From a virus, in the IMG/VR virus record IMGVR_UViG_3300009083_000004, positions 1 to 37,692 of that record: a DNA stretch of 37,692 nucleotides. One strand, given 5' to 3'. A program made the position numbers and the translations under genes. The notes under the pieces are model-generated. The model had not been told where the DNA came from, did no database searches, and saw only the letters and a list, made by a program, of their open reading frames with translations. Positions 1 to 7,861 of the stretch are shown here, in pieces (position 1 is the stretch's first letter; every line of letters begins with the position of its first letter).

Positions 1-496
1 CATTGAGGCCGAGGATTTCGTCGGCGTCGATGACCTCCCCCATGTGCAGATCGGTGAACAGCATCGAGAGCACTGAGCGGTTACGCTTGCTGCTCGCGGC
101 CTTCACAAGCCACTCGGGCGGCGACACCTGAAGCTGACGGACGCCGCCAACTTCCTCAAGCATCTTCTCGACCGCCGCCAATTCCTTCTCGGATGCGTTG
201 AAGCGCGTGCGCCAATAGGCGCTATCGTGAACCTCGCGCCGTGACGGCGGCTGATTGTCGTTCGCCGCCGGCACGAACAGTTCCCAATTCGGCATCCAGT
301 GAACTTCGTCACGATCGGCGAGCGCACCCTGCGCGCGGACCCAATCCGTCAGCGTGTTCTTGTTGAGCCTGAGTCGCCGGGTGGCTTCGAGCACTGCCGA
401 GCCGTTGCCGAGCACCTTGGAACGATACGGAGCATAGCCTTCTCGAAGGCACTGCTCGATAGCTTCCTTGTATTTCTTGTTAACGGACACGTTCAC
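1..496 (-). CDS. Metallophosphoesterase, N-terminal part (cut by window edge)
   Basis: Translating the minus strand from the GTG at 494-496 gives 165 open residues that run off the left edge. Residues 10-60 look like a helix-turn-helix region with a pattern of NKNTLTDWVRAQG. Near the edge comes LFTDLHMGE, with D149 and H151 forming the D-x-H metal motif I that opens calcineurin-like phosphoesterases. The remaining metal motifs would lie outside the window. The GTG overlaps the stop of the upstream membrane-protein gene (GTGA), with a GGAAG Shine-Dalgarno-like element just before it. Its place after the lysis genes in the late transcript is unusual for a nucleic-acid enzyme. The HTH plus phosphoesterase reading is fairly confident; the substrate is unknown. 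Confidence 0.7.
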   Translation of the reverse strand, partial: MNVSVNKKYKEAIEQCLREGYAPYRSKVLGNGSAVLEATRRLRLNKNTLTDWVRAQGALADRDEVHWMPNWELFVPAANDNQPPSRREVHDSAYWRTRFNASEKELAAVEKMLEEVGGVRQLQVSPPEWLVKAASSKRNRSVLSMLFTDLHMGEVIDADEILGLN

Positions 497-828
497 TGCG
501 GCTTCCCACTCTGCGTCAAAAACTTGTCGAACCTCTCGCCGATGCGATCGAGCGAGCGGACTACTCGCTCTTCGAATCGGTCGAACAACGCGATGGTCGC
601 GTATTCCTGCGCCACCCTCTCACGAAACTGAGCGAGGTCGCGCTCGATCGCAGCAGCTTGTCGCTGCGCCTCGATCGCTGCGGCCTTCGCCTCATTGGCG
701 ATTGCCTTTCCGGCCCTTGCGGATGCCTCAGTCCTGGTGTGCTGCACTGCGTTGCGGATCAGCACACCAACGCCAGCGCCGACCAGCGCAACGATCGAGA
801 GGACTACGCCTTCCTCAACCGTGATCAT
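493..828 (-). CDS. Small membrane protein with coiled coil, lysis region
   Basis: A 111-residue protein with one hydrophobic segment at about residues 7-27, followed by a long Ala/Glu/Arg-rich helix (about 30-100) likely to form a coiled coil. The ATG overlaps the stop of the o-spanin gene (ATGA, 825-828), so translation is probably coupled. Position in the lysis cluster and the single N-terminal membrane helix fit a holin accessory or a second Rz-like protein, but I do not recognise a family. It is one of several candidates for the missing holin function. Confidence 0.65.
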   Translation of the reverse strand: MITVEEGVVLSIVALVGAGVGVLIRNAVQHTRTEASARAGKAIANEAKAAAIEAQRQAAAIERDLAQFRERVAQEYATIALFDRFEERVVRSLDRIGERFDKFLTQSGKPQ

Positions 829-1112
829 TTGGCGTACTCGATCCGCATGTTCCGAACGTTCTTTCGCGCGATGCCGAGGCGATTGTTGGCTTCAGTCCGA
901 GCCGCCTCTTCCATCCTCCACGCCACGCGCGCGTCCATTCCAGGTTGGATGTTCGGTGCGGCCACCTGATCGGGGACCACCGTCGATTCGTGAGGAAGCG
1001 ACGGCTTGACCGGATCAGCGCCTTGCGTCGTTGCGCACGCCGCGAGTGAAGTCGTCAGGACCGAGCAAGCAAGCAGCGTTCGGGCGAGCTTGGAGACGTT
1101 CCGCGTAGTCAT
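825..1112 (-). CDS. o-spanin, Rz1-like outer-membrane lipoprotein
   Basis: Read from the ATG at 1110-1112 the product is 95 residues with a basic N-terminus, a hydrophobic stretch and a lipobox (S22-L-A-A-C26), so it should be cleaved and lipidated at C26. The mature part is short with several prolines (VKPSLPHE, VVPDQVAAPNIQPG) and a helical C-terminus, as in Rz1-type outer spanins. An AGGA about 8 bases before the ATG supports this start; the frame is open further upstream but that extension puts basic residues ahead of the signal peptide. The gene begins inside the i-spanin gene in another frame, the classical Rz/Rz1 arrangement. It would link to Rz across the periplasm to fuse the membranes at lysis. 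Confidence 0.75.
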   Translation of the reverse strand: MTTRNVSKLARTLLACSVLTTSLAACATTQGADPVKPSLPHESTVVPDQVAAPNIQPGMDARVAWRMEEAARTEANNRLGIARKNVRNMRIEYAK

Positions 1113-1479
1113 TGATTTCGTCCTGTGCTGCTTCGGCGCGCGCGGCTGCGGCCTTCCGTTCAAGATCGGCCTGATCGGCCATTTGCTGGGAAAGCAAAAG
1201 TTCCATGTTCTTGACTTGGATCATGTTGTCTTTTGCCGCGATCTTCTCGCGCAGGGCCGCCACCTCCGCTCGATCATCCGCTACGCGGAAACCGACAAGG
1301 AAGGCGGCGGCCCCGACGAAGAGCAGCAACGCAAATCGCGCCGTGGTGACATACCCCCTCAGCGCAGCGATGCTGCTCACAATCGGAAAATACCCAACGA
1401 CTACTGCGGCGAGGATCAGAACCCCCAACGCAGCCAAGAATACGTCCGACGTAACGAGCGTCCAGAGAAAGCCGCTCAT
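1015..1479 (-). CDS. i-spanin, Rz-like inner-membrane protein with two membrane helices
   Basis: From the ATG at 1477-1479 this encodes 154 residues: membrane segments at about 12-33 and 48-66, then an Ala/Glu/Lys-rich coiled coil (about 70-140) and a short tail LLGPDDFTRGVRND. The start overlaps the endolysin stop (ATGA). The 3' 98 bases overlap the o-spanin gene in another frame, which is the main reason for calling it Rz-like. Known inner spanins usually have a single N-terminal membrane helix; the second helix is odd and could mean that this protein also provides holin-like function. The function is inferred from context and architecture, not from a clear sequence match. Confidence 0.65.
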   Translation of the reverse strand: MSGFLWTLVTSDVFLAALGVLILAAVVVGYFPIVSSIAALRGYVTTARFALLLFVGAAAFLVGFRVADDRAEVAALREKIAAKDNMIQVKNMELLLSQQMADQADLERKAAAARAEAAQDEINDYAERLQARPNAACLLGPDDFTRGVRNDARR

Positions 1480-2387
1480 TCCCTTTCGCTCCACGCCCAA
1501 ATCGCAAGCCCGATCAGGATGAAGACACCGAGCGCGGTGATCACCCTCCAATCAGTGAGCAGGCCCGTGACCGACGACAACGACAGGCCGGTGAAGAGGC
1601 CGGACGCCGCCGTGAACTTGCTCTTGATGAACGCCGCGAGCTTGCCGGGTTTGGTGGCGCTTTCGTCTCGGTCTTTCTCGACGGACAGCACCACGTCTTC
1701 CTCGCCGCCGCTTTCATCGGTGTCCGTCCGGTCGGTTCCCGCCGAAAGGTCCGCGAAGCCATACTGCGCGCGTCGCAGCACGTTCTTGCGAAGAGCGTCC
1801 AGCGGGTACAGAGGATTCGTGTCGATCTTCCGCCCCGGCGAAATCATCCAGTGAGTCAGAATATCCTCGATCGCGTATTCGGACGCGACCGAGCGGCACA
1901 GCGCCTCGACGGCCTCGATCTGTGCGGCGGAATAGGCGAGCCAATAACCAGCGCCGTGCGCATCCGACTTCGCGTACTCCACCTTCAGCTTCGGGTTCTT
2001 GTTGGTGTCGATCGTCACGACGGCGTTCTTGTAGACGCCTTCCGACACCTTCTGAAGCTTGCCGGGATTGTCGATTTCGATCCCGACAGCATAGCTGTTG
2101 AGGAACTTCCTGCCGCGCCACTGCGACTTGCCGGCGTGCCACGCGACCACGTTGCACGGCACAAGTTGCGTGATCTTGCCTTCGCGGCTGACGACGAAAT
2201 GGGCCGAAACCTTACTCGCGCGATCGGCGAGCCACGACACATCGCCATCGTCCTTCAGGCCGGAAGCGGTGTCGTGGATCACGATGTAGATCGGATTGAG
2301 TTTGCCGCCGATGTTCGGGCTCTTCACAAACGGCAACCGGCGTCCGCCTTGATAGGCAAGGCCGTTGTTGATGGTGATCGACTGCAT
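1476..2387 (-). CDS. Endolysin: N-acetylmuramoyl-L-alanine amidase (Amidase_2) with C-terminal membrane segment
   Basis: A 303-residue protein. Residues 1-200 show the Amidase_2/AmpD fold signature: IVIHDT (H38), AWHAG (H84) and THWMISPGRKIDTNP with H179 and D189. The 10-residue spacing of the last two matches the AmpD zinc ligands, so H38, H179 and D189 are the likely metal site. It would cut the amide bond between MurNAc and the stem peptide. After a linker of charged residues (about 205-260) a hydrophobic helix lies at about 280-298 (VITALGVFILIGLAIWAW), so the enzyme is probably membrane-anchored at its C-terminus rather than free in the cytoplasm. The ribosome site GGAGAG and the ATG are inside a hairpin (see 2386-2426). 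Confidence 0.88.
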   Translation of the reverse strand: MQSITINNGLAYQGGRRLPFVKSPNIGGKLNPIYIVIHDTASGLKDDGDVSWLADRASKVSAHFVVSREGKITQLVPCNVVAWHAGKSQWRGRKFLNSYAVGIEIDNPGKLQKVSEGVYKNAVVTIDTNKNPKLKVEYAKSDAHGAGYWLAYSAAQIEAVEALCRSVASEYAIEDILTHWMISPGRKIDTNPLYPLDALRKNVLRRAQYGFADLSAGTDRTDTDESGGEEDVVLSVEKDRDESATKPGKLAAFIKSKFTAASGLFTGLSLSSVTGLLTDWRVITALGVFILIGLAIWAWSERE

Positions 2388-2426
2388 GGCTCTCTCCGAT
2401 TAGTTCGTGAGAGTATGATCAGCCAT
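2386..2426 (-). promoter_or_regulatory. RBS-masking hairpin with mini-ORF before the endolysin gene
   Basis: ATGGCT (2386-2391) pairs with AGCCAT (2421-2426) and CTCTC (2392-2396) with GAGAG (2409-2413), with a 7-base bulge (2414-2420). On the minus-strand mRNA the downstream arm holds the Shine-Dalgarno GGAGAG and the first two bases of the endolysin ATG. The upstream arm contains an ATG opening an 8-codon frame (MADHTLTN, 2426 to 2400). Translation of this mini-ORF would open the stem. The rest of the gap to 2486 shows no promoter that I can defend. Confidence 0.5.
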
Positions 2427-2486
2427 CGTTCCGCGTCCGTCAGGACCATTTGAGTCGCCGCTTCCACGCAATTTTACAGACATAGA

Positions 2487-3647
2487 CTAGGCGACATTCC
2501 CTCCACCAACGTCACCGGCGGAATTGTTCGGTGACGTCAAGCCAGGTTTTTTACCGGGCTTGCTGCTTCCACTCCAAGAGTTGTCGTCACCCTCGCCGCC
2601 CTGCTCGCACGAAATGCGAGTGGTGAGGCCCTGACCATTGAGGCTGTGCGTCGCCGACTTGATCGTGTAGGCATCGTCAGCATCGGGGTCGAAGCCGACC
2701 GCCATCAGCCCCGCGCCAGCGAACATCTCAGTGCGGCCGGGAAAACTTGCGCTGAAGACCTTGCCGCCGCGCGCGAGCGACGACTTCGTGGCGTTGGCCT
2801 GCGCCTCGGCCTCTTCCTTCGTCTTGAAGAGCTTCCGGTTACGATGGACAGCGCCCTTCTTGCCGCCGCCACCACCACCCTTGCTCTTCACCCACTCGCG
2901 TTCACCCTTCTTGACGTTGTGCCAAGCGGCTTCGACGGACTCGTATTCGCCTCGCGTGGAGCCGGTGCAATCCCATTCCGTCTGCCCGGTTTCGGTGAGG
3001 ATGAAGGTCGGCGCCGCACCGCCGCCGGGAAGCTGGCCCGAGCCGGCCTTGTTGAAGATGATCTTCTCGTCCGCCAGCTTGAAGTTAGCGCCGACGCGCC
3101 CGCCCAGCCGTGTGAGGAAGTTGATGTCGGACTCGTTCGATTGGTCAATATGCCCGATCTTCACGCCGGCCAACTCGCCCGAGATGACAACGCCCAGGCC
3201 GTGTTTGCCGGCGACCTTCTTGACGATGTCGCCGACCGTTGTCTCATGATAGGACCGAGACTTCGGGGCCTTGATATCCGTCGTGAGGCCGGCGGCCTTC
3301 GCCGAAACACTCATCGTCTTCGGCCGCCCCTTCTTCGTCCACGACTCGATTAGATAGGTGCCCATGTAGTTGACGCCGGTCTCGACGAAGCCGAGCCAGA
3401 CCTGCATCTTCGCACCCTTGCCAGGCGACGGGATGTACTCGCGGGCATCCAGTTCAAGCTCGCAGGAGTCGGACTTCTTGCCCTCATTGTCCTGCACAGT
3501 GATCGAAAGCAGTGCGCCACGGCCGAAGCCAAGACCGCCGCCAGCAATGACCCGACCACCACCTTCGAGCGGCAGGCCAAAAGGTGCCGGCAGCAGGTTT
3601 GCGGTGATGTCGGTTCCGTCGAGCATGATGCGGCACGCGGGTGTCAC
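2487..3647 (-). CDS. D: Tail/baseplate hub protein, P2 gpD-like (late control gene D family)
   Basis: A 386-residue protein, almost the length of P2 gpD (about 387). It has the order expected of the family: an N-terminal beta domain with SITVQDNEGKKSDSCELELD, then the region TVGDIVKKVAGKHGLGV and IDQSNESDINFLTRLG, which is strongly typical of gpD/gp27-type hubs, and a C-terminal Gly/Lys-rich tail. I chose the GTG at 3645-3647 because it overlaps the gpX stop (GTGA) and has GAGGA eight bases ahead; the frame is open 42 bases further upstream. It should form the central trimeric hub under the tail tube. It closes the P2-like tail run U-X-D. Confidence 0.9.
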   Translation of the reverse strand: MTPACRIMLDGTDITANLLPAPFGLPLEGGGRVIAGGGLGFGRGALLSITVQDNEGKKSDSCELELDAREYIPSPGKGAKMQVWLGFVETGVNYMGTYLIESWTKKGRPKTMSVSAKAAGLTTDIKAPKSRSYHETTVGDIVKKVAGKHGLGVVISGELAGVKIGHIDQSNESDINFLTRLGGRVGANFKLADEKIIFNKAGSGQLPGGGAAPTFILTETGQTEWDCTGSTRGEYESVEAAWHNVKKGEREWVKSKGGGGGGKKGAVHRNRKLFKTKEEAEAQANATKSSLARGGKVFSASFPGRTEMFAGAGLMAVGFDPDADDAYTIKSATHSLNGQGLTTRISCEQGGEGDDNSWSGSSKPGKKPGLTSPNNSAGDVGGGNVA

Positions 3648-3850
3648 GACCAAATCCTCGTTGTCGCGTTGACTTTCTTCTTCGTCCACGCCGGAATGAC
3701 GATGGTCATGCCGGGCGGGAGCTTCGTTCCGGCGGCGGCAAGTCCGGGGTTTGCGCGAAGGATTACCTCAGCCGCGTCGCGCGTATCGCCGAAGCGGTGC
3801 CATGCGATCAGATCGACCGTGTCGCCATCCATCGTCGTGTAGTTTTCCAT
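3644..3850 (-). CDS. X: Tail protein X, LysM-like (P2 gpX)
   Basis: A 68-residue protein read from the ATG at 3848-3850, close to the length of P2 gpX. It shows the short LysM-like pattern: TTMDGDTVDLIAWHRFGD, then VILRANPGLA and LPPGMTIVIP. The start overlaps the gpU stop by one base (TGATG) and its own stop overlaps the gpD start. A longer upstream frame exists but is antisense-like in composition and would run through gpU. Small LysM-type proteins of this kind sit at the baseplate hub or tail tip and are thought to help interaction with the cell wall. Confidence 0.88.
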   Translation of the reverse strand: MENYTTMDGDTVDLIAWHRFGDTRDAAEVILRANPGLAAAGTKLPPGMTIVIPAWTKKKVNATTRIWS

Positions 3851-4236
3851 CACGCATATGCCTTCAGGCTGATCGAGAACTCGATCTTGCGCGGCGCGCC
3901 GTCCGACATCAGGACCTCTTGAGTCTCCTTGATCGTCTCGATGACGTAGCTTCCGAGATAGCGACCGAAGCCGGTGATCAACGGGAGCGGCCTGCCCATA
4001 CCGGCCTGCGCTCGCATCTGGTCGATCTGGCGCAGGCCGCCCCGGTAGTGCGGGAAGATCACGCCATCGATCGAGATCGTGTCCTCGCCGGGGCCGACAT
4101 ATTGCGCGGCTGGCGCCATGCCGATCCGTTCCTGCGTCGGCCAACGCCAGGACGAACTTCGTTCAAACTTCTGGTACGCGCCAGTGGAGACCGCGAACCG
4201 ATAGGAGCCGAGGGCGAGAAGGACGGTGCTTTGCAT
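3850..4236 (-). CDS. U: Tail protein U (P2 gpU-like)
   Basis: A 128-residue protein from the ATG at 4234-4236; a TTG two codons earlier (4242) is the alternative. Motifs of the gpU family are visible: an N-terminal MQSTVLLALGSYRF, a middle GEDTISIDGVIFPHYRGG, and RPLPLITGFGRYLGSYVIE, ending in EFSISLKAY. It lies between the tape measure and gpX, as in P2. gpU is a tail completion or baseplate-proximal protein. Confidence 0.9.
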   Translation of the reverse strand: MQSTVLLALGSYRFAVSTGAYQKFERSSSWRWPTQERIGMAPAAQYVGPGEDTISIDGVIFPHYRGGLRQIDQMRAQAGMGRPLPLITGFGRYLGSYVIETIKETQEVLMSDGAPRKIEFSISLKAYA

Positions 4237-4238
4237 GA

Positions 4239-6815
4239 TCAATCGCTCAAGAGGCCGCGCTGTTCGGATTCAAGACGGGCGAAGACGCGGTAGACAGCAT
4301 CTTCGGCTGCGCGGCCGATCGCCGCCGGATCGCCGCCTTGGACCTGCACAGTGACTTCCGCGCGCTGGGAGCGGGTGTTGGTGGTCGAACTGGAAGACGC
4401 GCCAGCGACCGCCGCAGCCCCGTTGGTGGTCAATCCGCGCAGGGTGTCGTTCGTCTCGATACGGCCGGTCTGACCGGGCACGAAGATTTCAGGACCGCGC
4501 TCGCCGACCAGGTACGGCTTGCCGAAGCGCACCGGGCCGCCCAATGCGCGCGCGCCAGCGAGCGGCGCGGGAGACTTAGGCGCATTCGGCAAAGTCTTCG
4601 GCGCGGACCACATGCCACGGATGGCACCGGCAACCTCGCCAGCCTTCGAGATGACGGTGCCGAAGAACCCAATCAGGCTTTTGATGCCGTCGATCACGGC
4701 GTTGACGCCGCTCGCTGCCGCGCCGCCGACTGCCTCGCCCCACGACTTCCATTTGGCGCCGCTTTCGTCCAGCGGACCGAGCAACCGCCCCAGCCATCCG
4801 AAGGCGGACGCGAGGCCGTCGCCGATGCTCTTGATCGCCCCGGCGGCCGGGCCAACGCCGGACATGAACCCGTCGCCGAACCCGCCAAAGAAGCTTTTGA
4901 GGCCGTTCCAGTTGTTGGCAACCCACACGCCAAGCGCCGTCAGAGCGACAACGATGGCCGTGATGACCACACCAACGGGGTTGAAGATCAAGGCGGCGCC
5001 GACCGCGCGCAGGGCCACGATGGGGAAGCGCAGAACAGCCGCACCGAACGCGGCGAGGCCCGCGCCAAGGGCGGACACGCCGGCCAGCGCGACCGTCGAG
5101 AACCGCAACATCGCCATCGCGGCAATGAGACCGCGCAGCCGCGCGCCAAAGAGCAGCGCCGCAGCGCCGGCCAGAGCGAGCCCTCGGGCGAGCCCCACAA
5201 CAGCGACCGCCGCCAAACGAAGCGGCGCGAACAGAAGCGCAAGCCCTGCGGCGACACCCTTGAAGGCGAATGCGCCGAGGCGACCGATCGCGCCGAGGAC
5301 AAACAGCAACGGTCCAGCCACCGCCGCAGCCGCGACCAGGCCGACGCCGAGCTTCAACGCCGCCGGGCTCGACTTGCCGAGATCGTCCATCGCCTTCGCG
5401 ATCCGCTCAAGCGCATCCGTGACAACGTCGAGCACGCCGGATCGGGCGATGCTGATCCAGAGGTTGTCCCATGCGCCCTTGAACCGCATCACAGCCCCAA
5501 CGATGCCCTTCAACATCGTCGCGGCACCACGCGCGGACGCGCCATCGGTCTTCGGATCGAGGATTTGGCCCAAGAGGTTCTGATACAAGTCGCCCGAGAA
5601 CAGCGTCGAGAGCCGGGCTCCCTGACGAACGTCGAACAGATTAGCGAGCTTGCCGAGGCTGACGCCCTTCTCTTCGAGAGCGCGGATCATGGCGTCCGCG
5701 TCAACCTCTTCGGCCATATTGCCGAGGAAGCCTGAAATCGTGCTGGCAACTACCTTGCCGTCGCGCGCCTTCAGCTTCATGCCCTCGACAAGCATCTTCG
5801 TGACCGTCTCACGAATCTGCTTCGCCTGCGTCTGCGGGTCCATGTCCTTGACGGCATTCGTGACCTTGTCCATGAGGGACTTGTTCACATTAATGCCGTT
5901 CAAGTTGAGAACGCCCTGCAAGCCGTTGCCGTCGAACTTCTTCCATTTGTTGGTAAACTGCTCGAACGACAGCCCATTGGCTTCCAGCGCGGCGCGCGCG
6001 GCTGCGGTCGGCCTCACCATACGGATCAGCATCGAGCGCAACGCGACGCCGGCCTCGTTGCCCTTGAGGCCGTTCTGATTCATCGTCGCGATGGCAGCGG
6101 CTACCTGCTCGATCGACATGCCCGCCTTGTGCGCCAGCGGGGCGACGTACTTGAAGCCTTCCGCGAAGTCGGACACGTCGGCTCGCGAGATGTTCGCGCC
6201 CTTTGCGAGCACGTCGCCGATCCGGGTCGCAACCTGGCTCGCCTGCTCAAGCGTCTCCATCGGCTTCTGATATGCGGCGGCGACCGAAGTGATAACGTCA
6301 GCGGCTTTCGCCGGCTCAACGTCGCCGTACAGCGAGAAGTTAAGCGTCGGTCGCGACATACCAATGGCCTGGTCAACTGACCGACCGGCCTGAATGTACC
6401 GACGCTGAAGCTCGACCGCATCCTTCGCGCCGGCAAGCCCGAGCCGGGCCATCTCACGCGCGTTGTTTCCGATGCGCTTAAGCTGCTCATCGGACAGTTC
6501 GCCATACGCTTGAGTCTTGTTGAGTTCCTTCTCGAAGCCGTAAACAATCGACGCACCGCTTCGCGCGACCAATGCGCTAGGCATCGTGATCGCCAGCGCC
6601 GCGTCACGGCCCTTCTGTTGAAGTTTCTCGAAGCGCTTCGCCGTCGCATCGACGGAACGATTGAGGGCCGCGAACTGCGCAGCGCCGCGCTGGCCGATAC
6701 CCGCGAGCGAAGCGCCCAAGCTATTGACTTGGGTCTTCGTCGCGGCCACGGCGGCTGCTAGGCTCGGGTTGACCTTGCCCCCGATGTTCACAAATACGGA
6801 GAAGCTGGTCGCCAT
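4239..6815 (-). CDS. T: Tail tape measure protein (P2 gpT-like)
   Basis: An 858-residue protein. The N-terminal 450 residues are helical and Ala-rich with the conserved tape-measure core: GLAGAKDAVELQRRY, DVSDFAEGFKYVAP, AGMSIEQVAAAIATMNQNG and GNEAGVALRSMLIRM. Residues about 485-640 form a long run of hydrophobic segments. The C-terminus is Gly/Ala/Pro-rich with ALGGPVRFGKPYLVGERGPE, the ending seen in many tape measures. It sets tail length and probably helps DNA cross the inner membrane. The ATG at 6813-6815 directly follows the E' stop (TAGATG). Length agrees with P2 gpT (about 815). Confidence 0.93.
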   Translation of the reverse strand: MATSFSVFVNIGGKVNPSLAAAVAATKTQVNSLGASLAGIGQRGAAQFAALNRSVDATAKRFEKLQQKGRDAALAITMPSALVARSGASIVYGFEKELNKTQAYGELSDEQLKRIGNNAREMARLGLAGAKDAVELQRRYIQAGRSVDQAIGMSRPTLNFSLYGDVEPAKAADVITSVAAAYQKPMETLEQASQVATRIGDVLAKGANISRADVSDFAEGFKYVAPLAHKAGMSIEQVAAAIATMNQNGLKGNEAGVALRSMLIRMVRPTAAARAALEANGLSFEQFTNKWKKFDGNGLQGVLNLNGINVNKSLMDKVTNAVKDMDPQTQAKQIRETVTKMLVEGMKLKARDGKVVASTISGFLGNMAEEVDADAMIRALEEKGVSLGKLANLFDVRQGARLSTLFSGDLYQNLLGQILDPKTDGASARGAATMLKGIVGAVMRFKGAWDNLWISIARSGVLDVVTDALERIAKAMDDLGKSSPAALKLGVGLVAAAAVAGPLLFVLGAIGRLGAFAFKGVAAGLALLFAPLRLAAVAVVGLARGLALAGAAALLFGARLRGLIAAMAMLRFSTVALAGVSALGAGLAAFGAAVLRFPIVALRAVGAALIFNPVGVVITAIVVALTALGVWVANNWNGLKSFFGGFGDGFMSGVGPAAGAIKSIGDGLASAFGWLGRLLGPLDESGAKWKSWGEAVGGAAASGVNAVIDGIKSLIGFFGTVISKAGEVAGAIRGMWSAPKTLPNAPKSPAPLAGARALGGPVRFGKPYLVGERGPEIFVPGQTGRIETNDTLRGLTTNGAAAVAGASSSSTTNTRSQRAEVTVQVQGGDPAAIGRAAEDAVYRVFARLESEQRGLLSD

Positions 6816-7267
6816 CTACTTGCCCTTAGCCTGCGCCTTGTTGATGTCGGCCTGAAGCGCTGCCGCAGCTTCAAGCCACCCGAGGAAATCGTCGAAGTCC
6901 ATTTCCTCGACTTCGCTGATCGAGACGCCGCCTTTGGTGAGTCGGATCAGGGTCAGTATCGCCTTGCGAAGATCGCTTAGCTCAACTGACCCCCACGAAA
7001 AGCTTCAAGCTGATCGCCCAGCGACTTGGTATCGACCTCATCGAGTTCTTCGATCACGTTCGGGGCGACATTGCAGAGGTTCGCCAGAAGCAGGATACCC
7101 TTCGCCATGTCGTCACCGCGCGACGCAGCAACGATCTTGGAGTCCTTGGTCTTCGGCCGCCGCATCGTCAGCGCCTTGTACTTCACGCCATCGACGACGA
7201 CCGGGTATTCGAGGGGGACTTCGGCCGCCGCTCGCGCATCGTAGTTCTTCTTGGTGTCAGCATTCAT
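6816..7267 (-). CDS. Tail assembly chaperone E+E', made by -1 ribosomal frameshift
   Basis: After the gpE-like frame reaches about 6990-7001 (minus-strand TTTTC then GGGGG), the -1 frame stays open to TAG at 6816-6818. It encodes a coherent extension, with SDLRKAILTLIRLTKGG, a middle of acidic residues including EEMDFDDFLGWLEAA, and the basic end QAKGK. The joined protein would be about 150 residues, against about 142 for P2 E+E'. The E' stop touches the tape-measure ATG, exactly where P2-like phages place the shifted product. The exact slip codon is uncertain: TTT can re-pair on the preceding T, or the slip may be in the G run. The fusion is thought to coat the tape measure during tail assembly. 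Confidence 0.8.
6977..7267 (-). CDS. E: Tail assembly chaperone gpE-like
   Basis: A 96-residue protein from ATG 7265-7267, close to P2 gpE (about 91). The central VKYKALTMRRPKTKDSK, followed by an alpha-helical part ending in DEVDTKSLGDQLEAF, is the pattern of the E/41/14-type tail assembly chaperones. It ends at TAA 6977-6979, just past the proposed frameshift site. It lies between the tube gene and the tape measure, as in P2. Only the unshifted form is counted in this entry. Confidence 0.85.
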   Translation of the reverse strand: MNADTKKNYDARAAAEVPLEYPVVVDGVKYKALTMRRPKTKDSKIVAASRGDDMAKGILLLANLCNVAPNVIEELDEVDTKSLGDQLEAFRGGQLS

Positions 7268-7308
7268 CAGACTTCAAAGCTCCCGCTCATGAGTTGAGAG
7301 AAATAGAC

Positions 7309-7339
7309 CGGCCCGTGCGTTGTGAGGCGCACACGGCCG
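7309..7339 (-). promoter_or_regulatory. Imperfect hairpin between tube and chaperone genes
   Basis: CGGCC (7309-7313) pairs with GGCCG (7335-7339), and GTG (7315-7317) with CAC (7332-7334), with a bulged C. It lies in the 78-base gap between the abundant tube protein and the low-demand chaperone. There is no T-run, so it may be an attenuator or processing site rather than a full terminator. Confidence 0.3.
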
Positions 7340-7345
7340 ATCGGG

Positions 7346-7849
7346 TTACATGCCCATCGCTGCGCGAATGGACGCCAACTGATCCACGCCGTTGACGACG
7401 CGAACCATGTTGTCGATGTCGATCTCGGTGACGACGGTGTCCGCGATCTGAATCTTCAGGTAGCGGACCGACATCTCGATCTCGTTGTTCGAAAGATCGC
7501 CGGCCTTCCAAGAGCCAAGCGTGCTGGTCTTGAAGCCGCCGTGCATCTCGACGATCATCGGAACGGCGGTTTCACCGTCCCGCTGAAGGGCACCACGAAG
7601 CTGCACGCGGGCGGCGTTGCCATCCATGTTGCCCCACAGACCCATGATCGCCGGGTTGTATTCGGCGAACGTGAGCTTGGCGGTCATGGTCTCGAGTCCC
7701 ATGTCCAACTCGACCGAGCCGTCCATGCCGCCGCCACGATGCTCTTCCGTCTTGATGGCCTGCTCGGGGAGTTCGACTTCGGAAACGCGACCGGCGTAGC
7801 CGGTCCCGTTCACGAAGGTGTTGAAGTTGCGAAGTACGCGCGGGATCAT
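7346..7849 (-). CDS. FII: Major tail tube protein (P2 FII-like)
   Basis: A 167-residue protein, near the length of P2 FII (about 172). Typical features are the start MIPRVLRNFNTFVNG, the LPEQAIKTEEHRGGGMDG block, MTAKLTFAEYNPAIMGLWG and the end region EIEMSVRYLKIQIADT. It forms the inner tube of the contractile tail. The start lies 12 bases after the sheath stop, so sheath and tube are co-transcribed in the usual order. Confidence 0.95.
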   Translation of the reverse strand: MIPRVLRNFNTFVNGTGYAGRVSEVELPEQAIKTEEHRGGGMDGSVELDMGLETMTAKLTFAEYNPAIMGLWGNMDGNAARVQLRGALQRDGETAVPMIVEMHGGFKTSTLGSWKAGDLSNNEIEMSVRYLKIQIADTVVTEIDIDNMVRVVNGVDQLASIRAAMGM

Positions 7850-7861
7850 CTGTCTTCCCCG

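Noticed and set aside
4338-5735. Plus-strand open frame of 465 residues opposite the tape measure
   Set aside because: Antisense of a confident tape-measure gene, with no recognisable domain.
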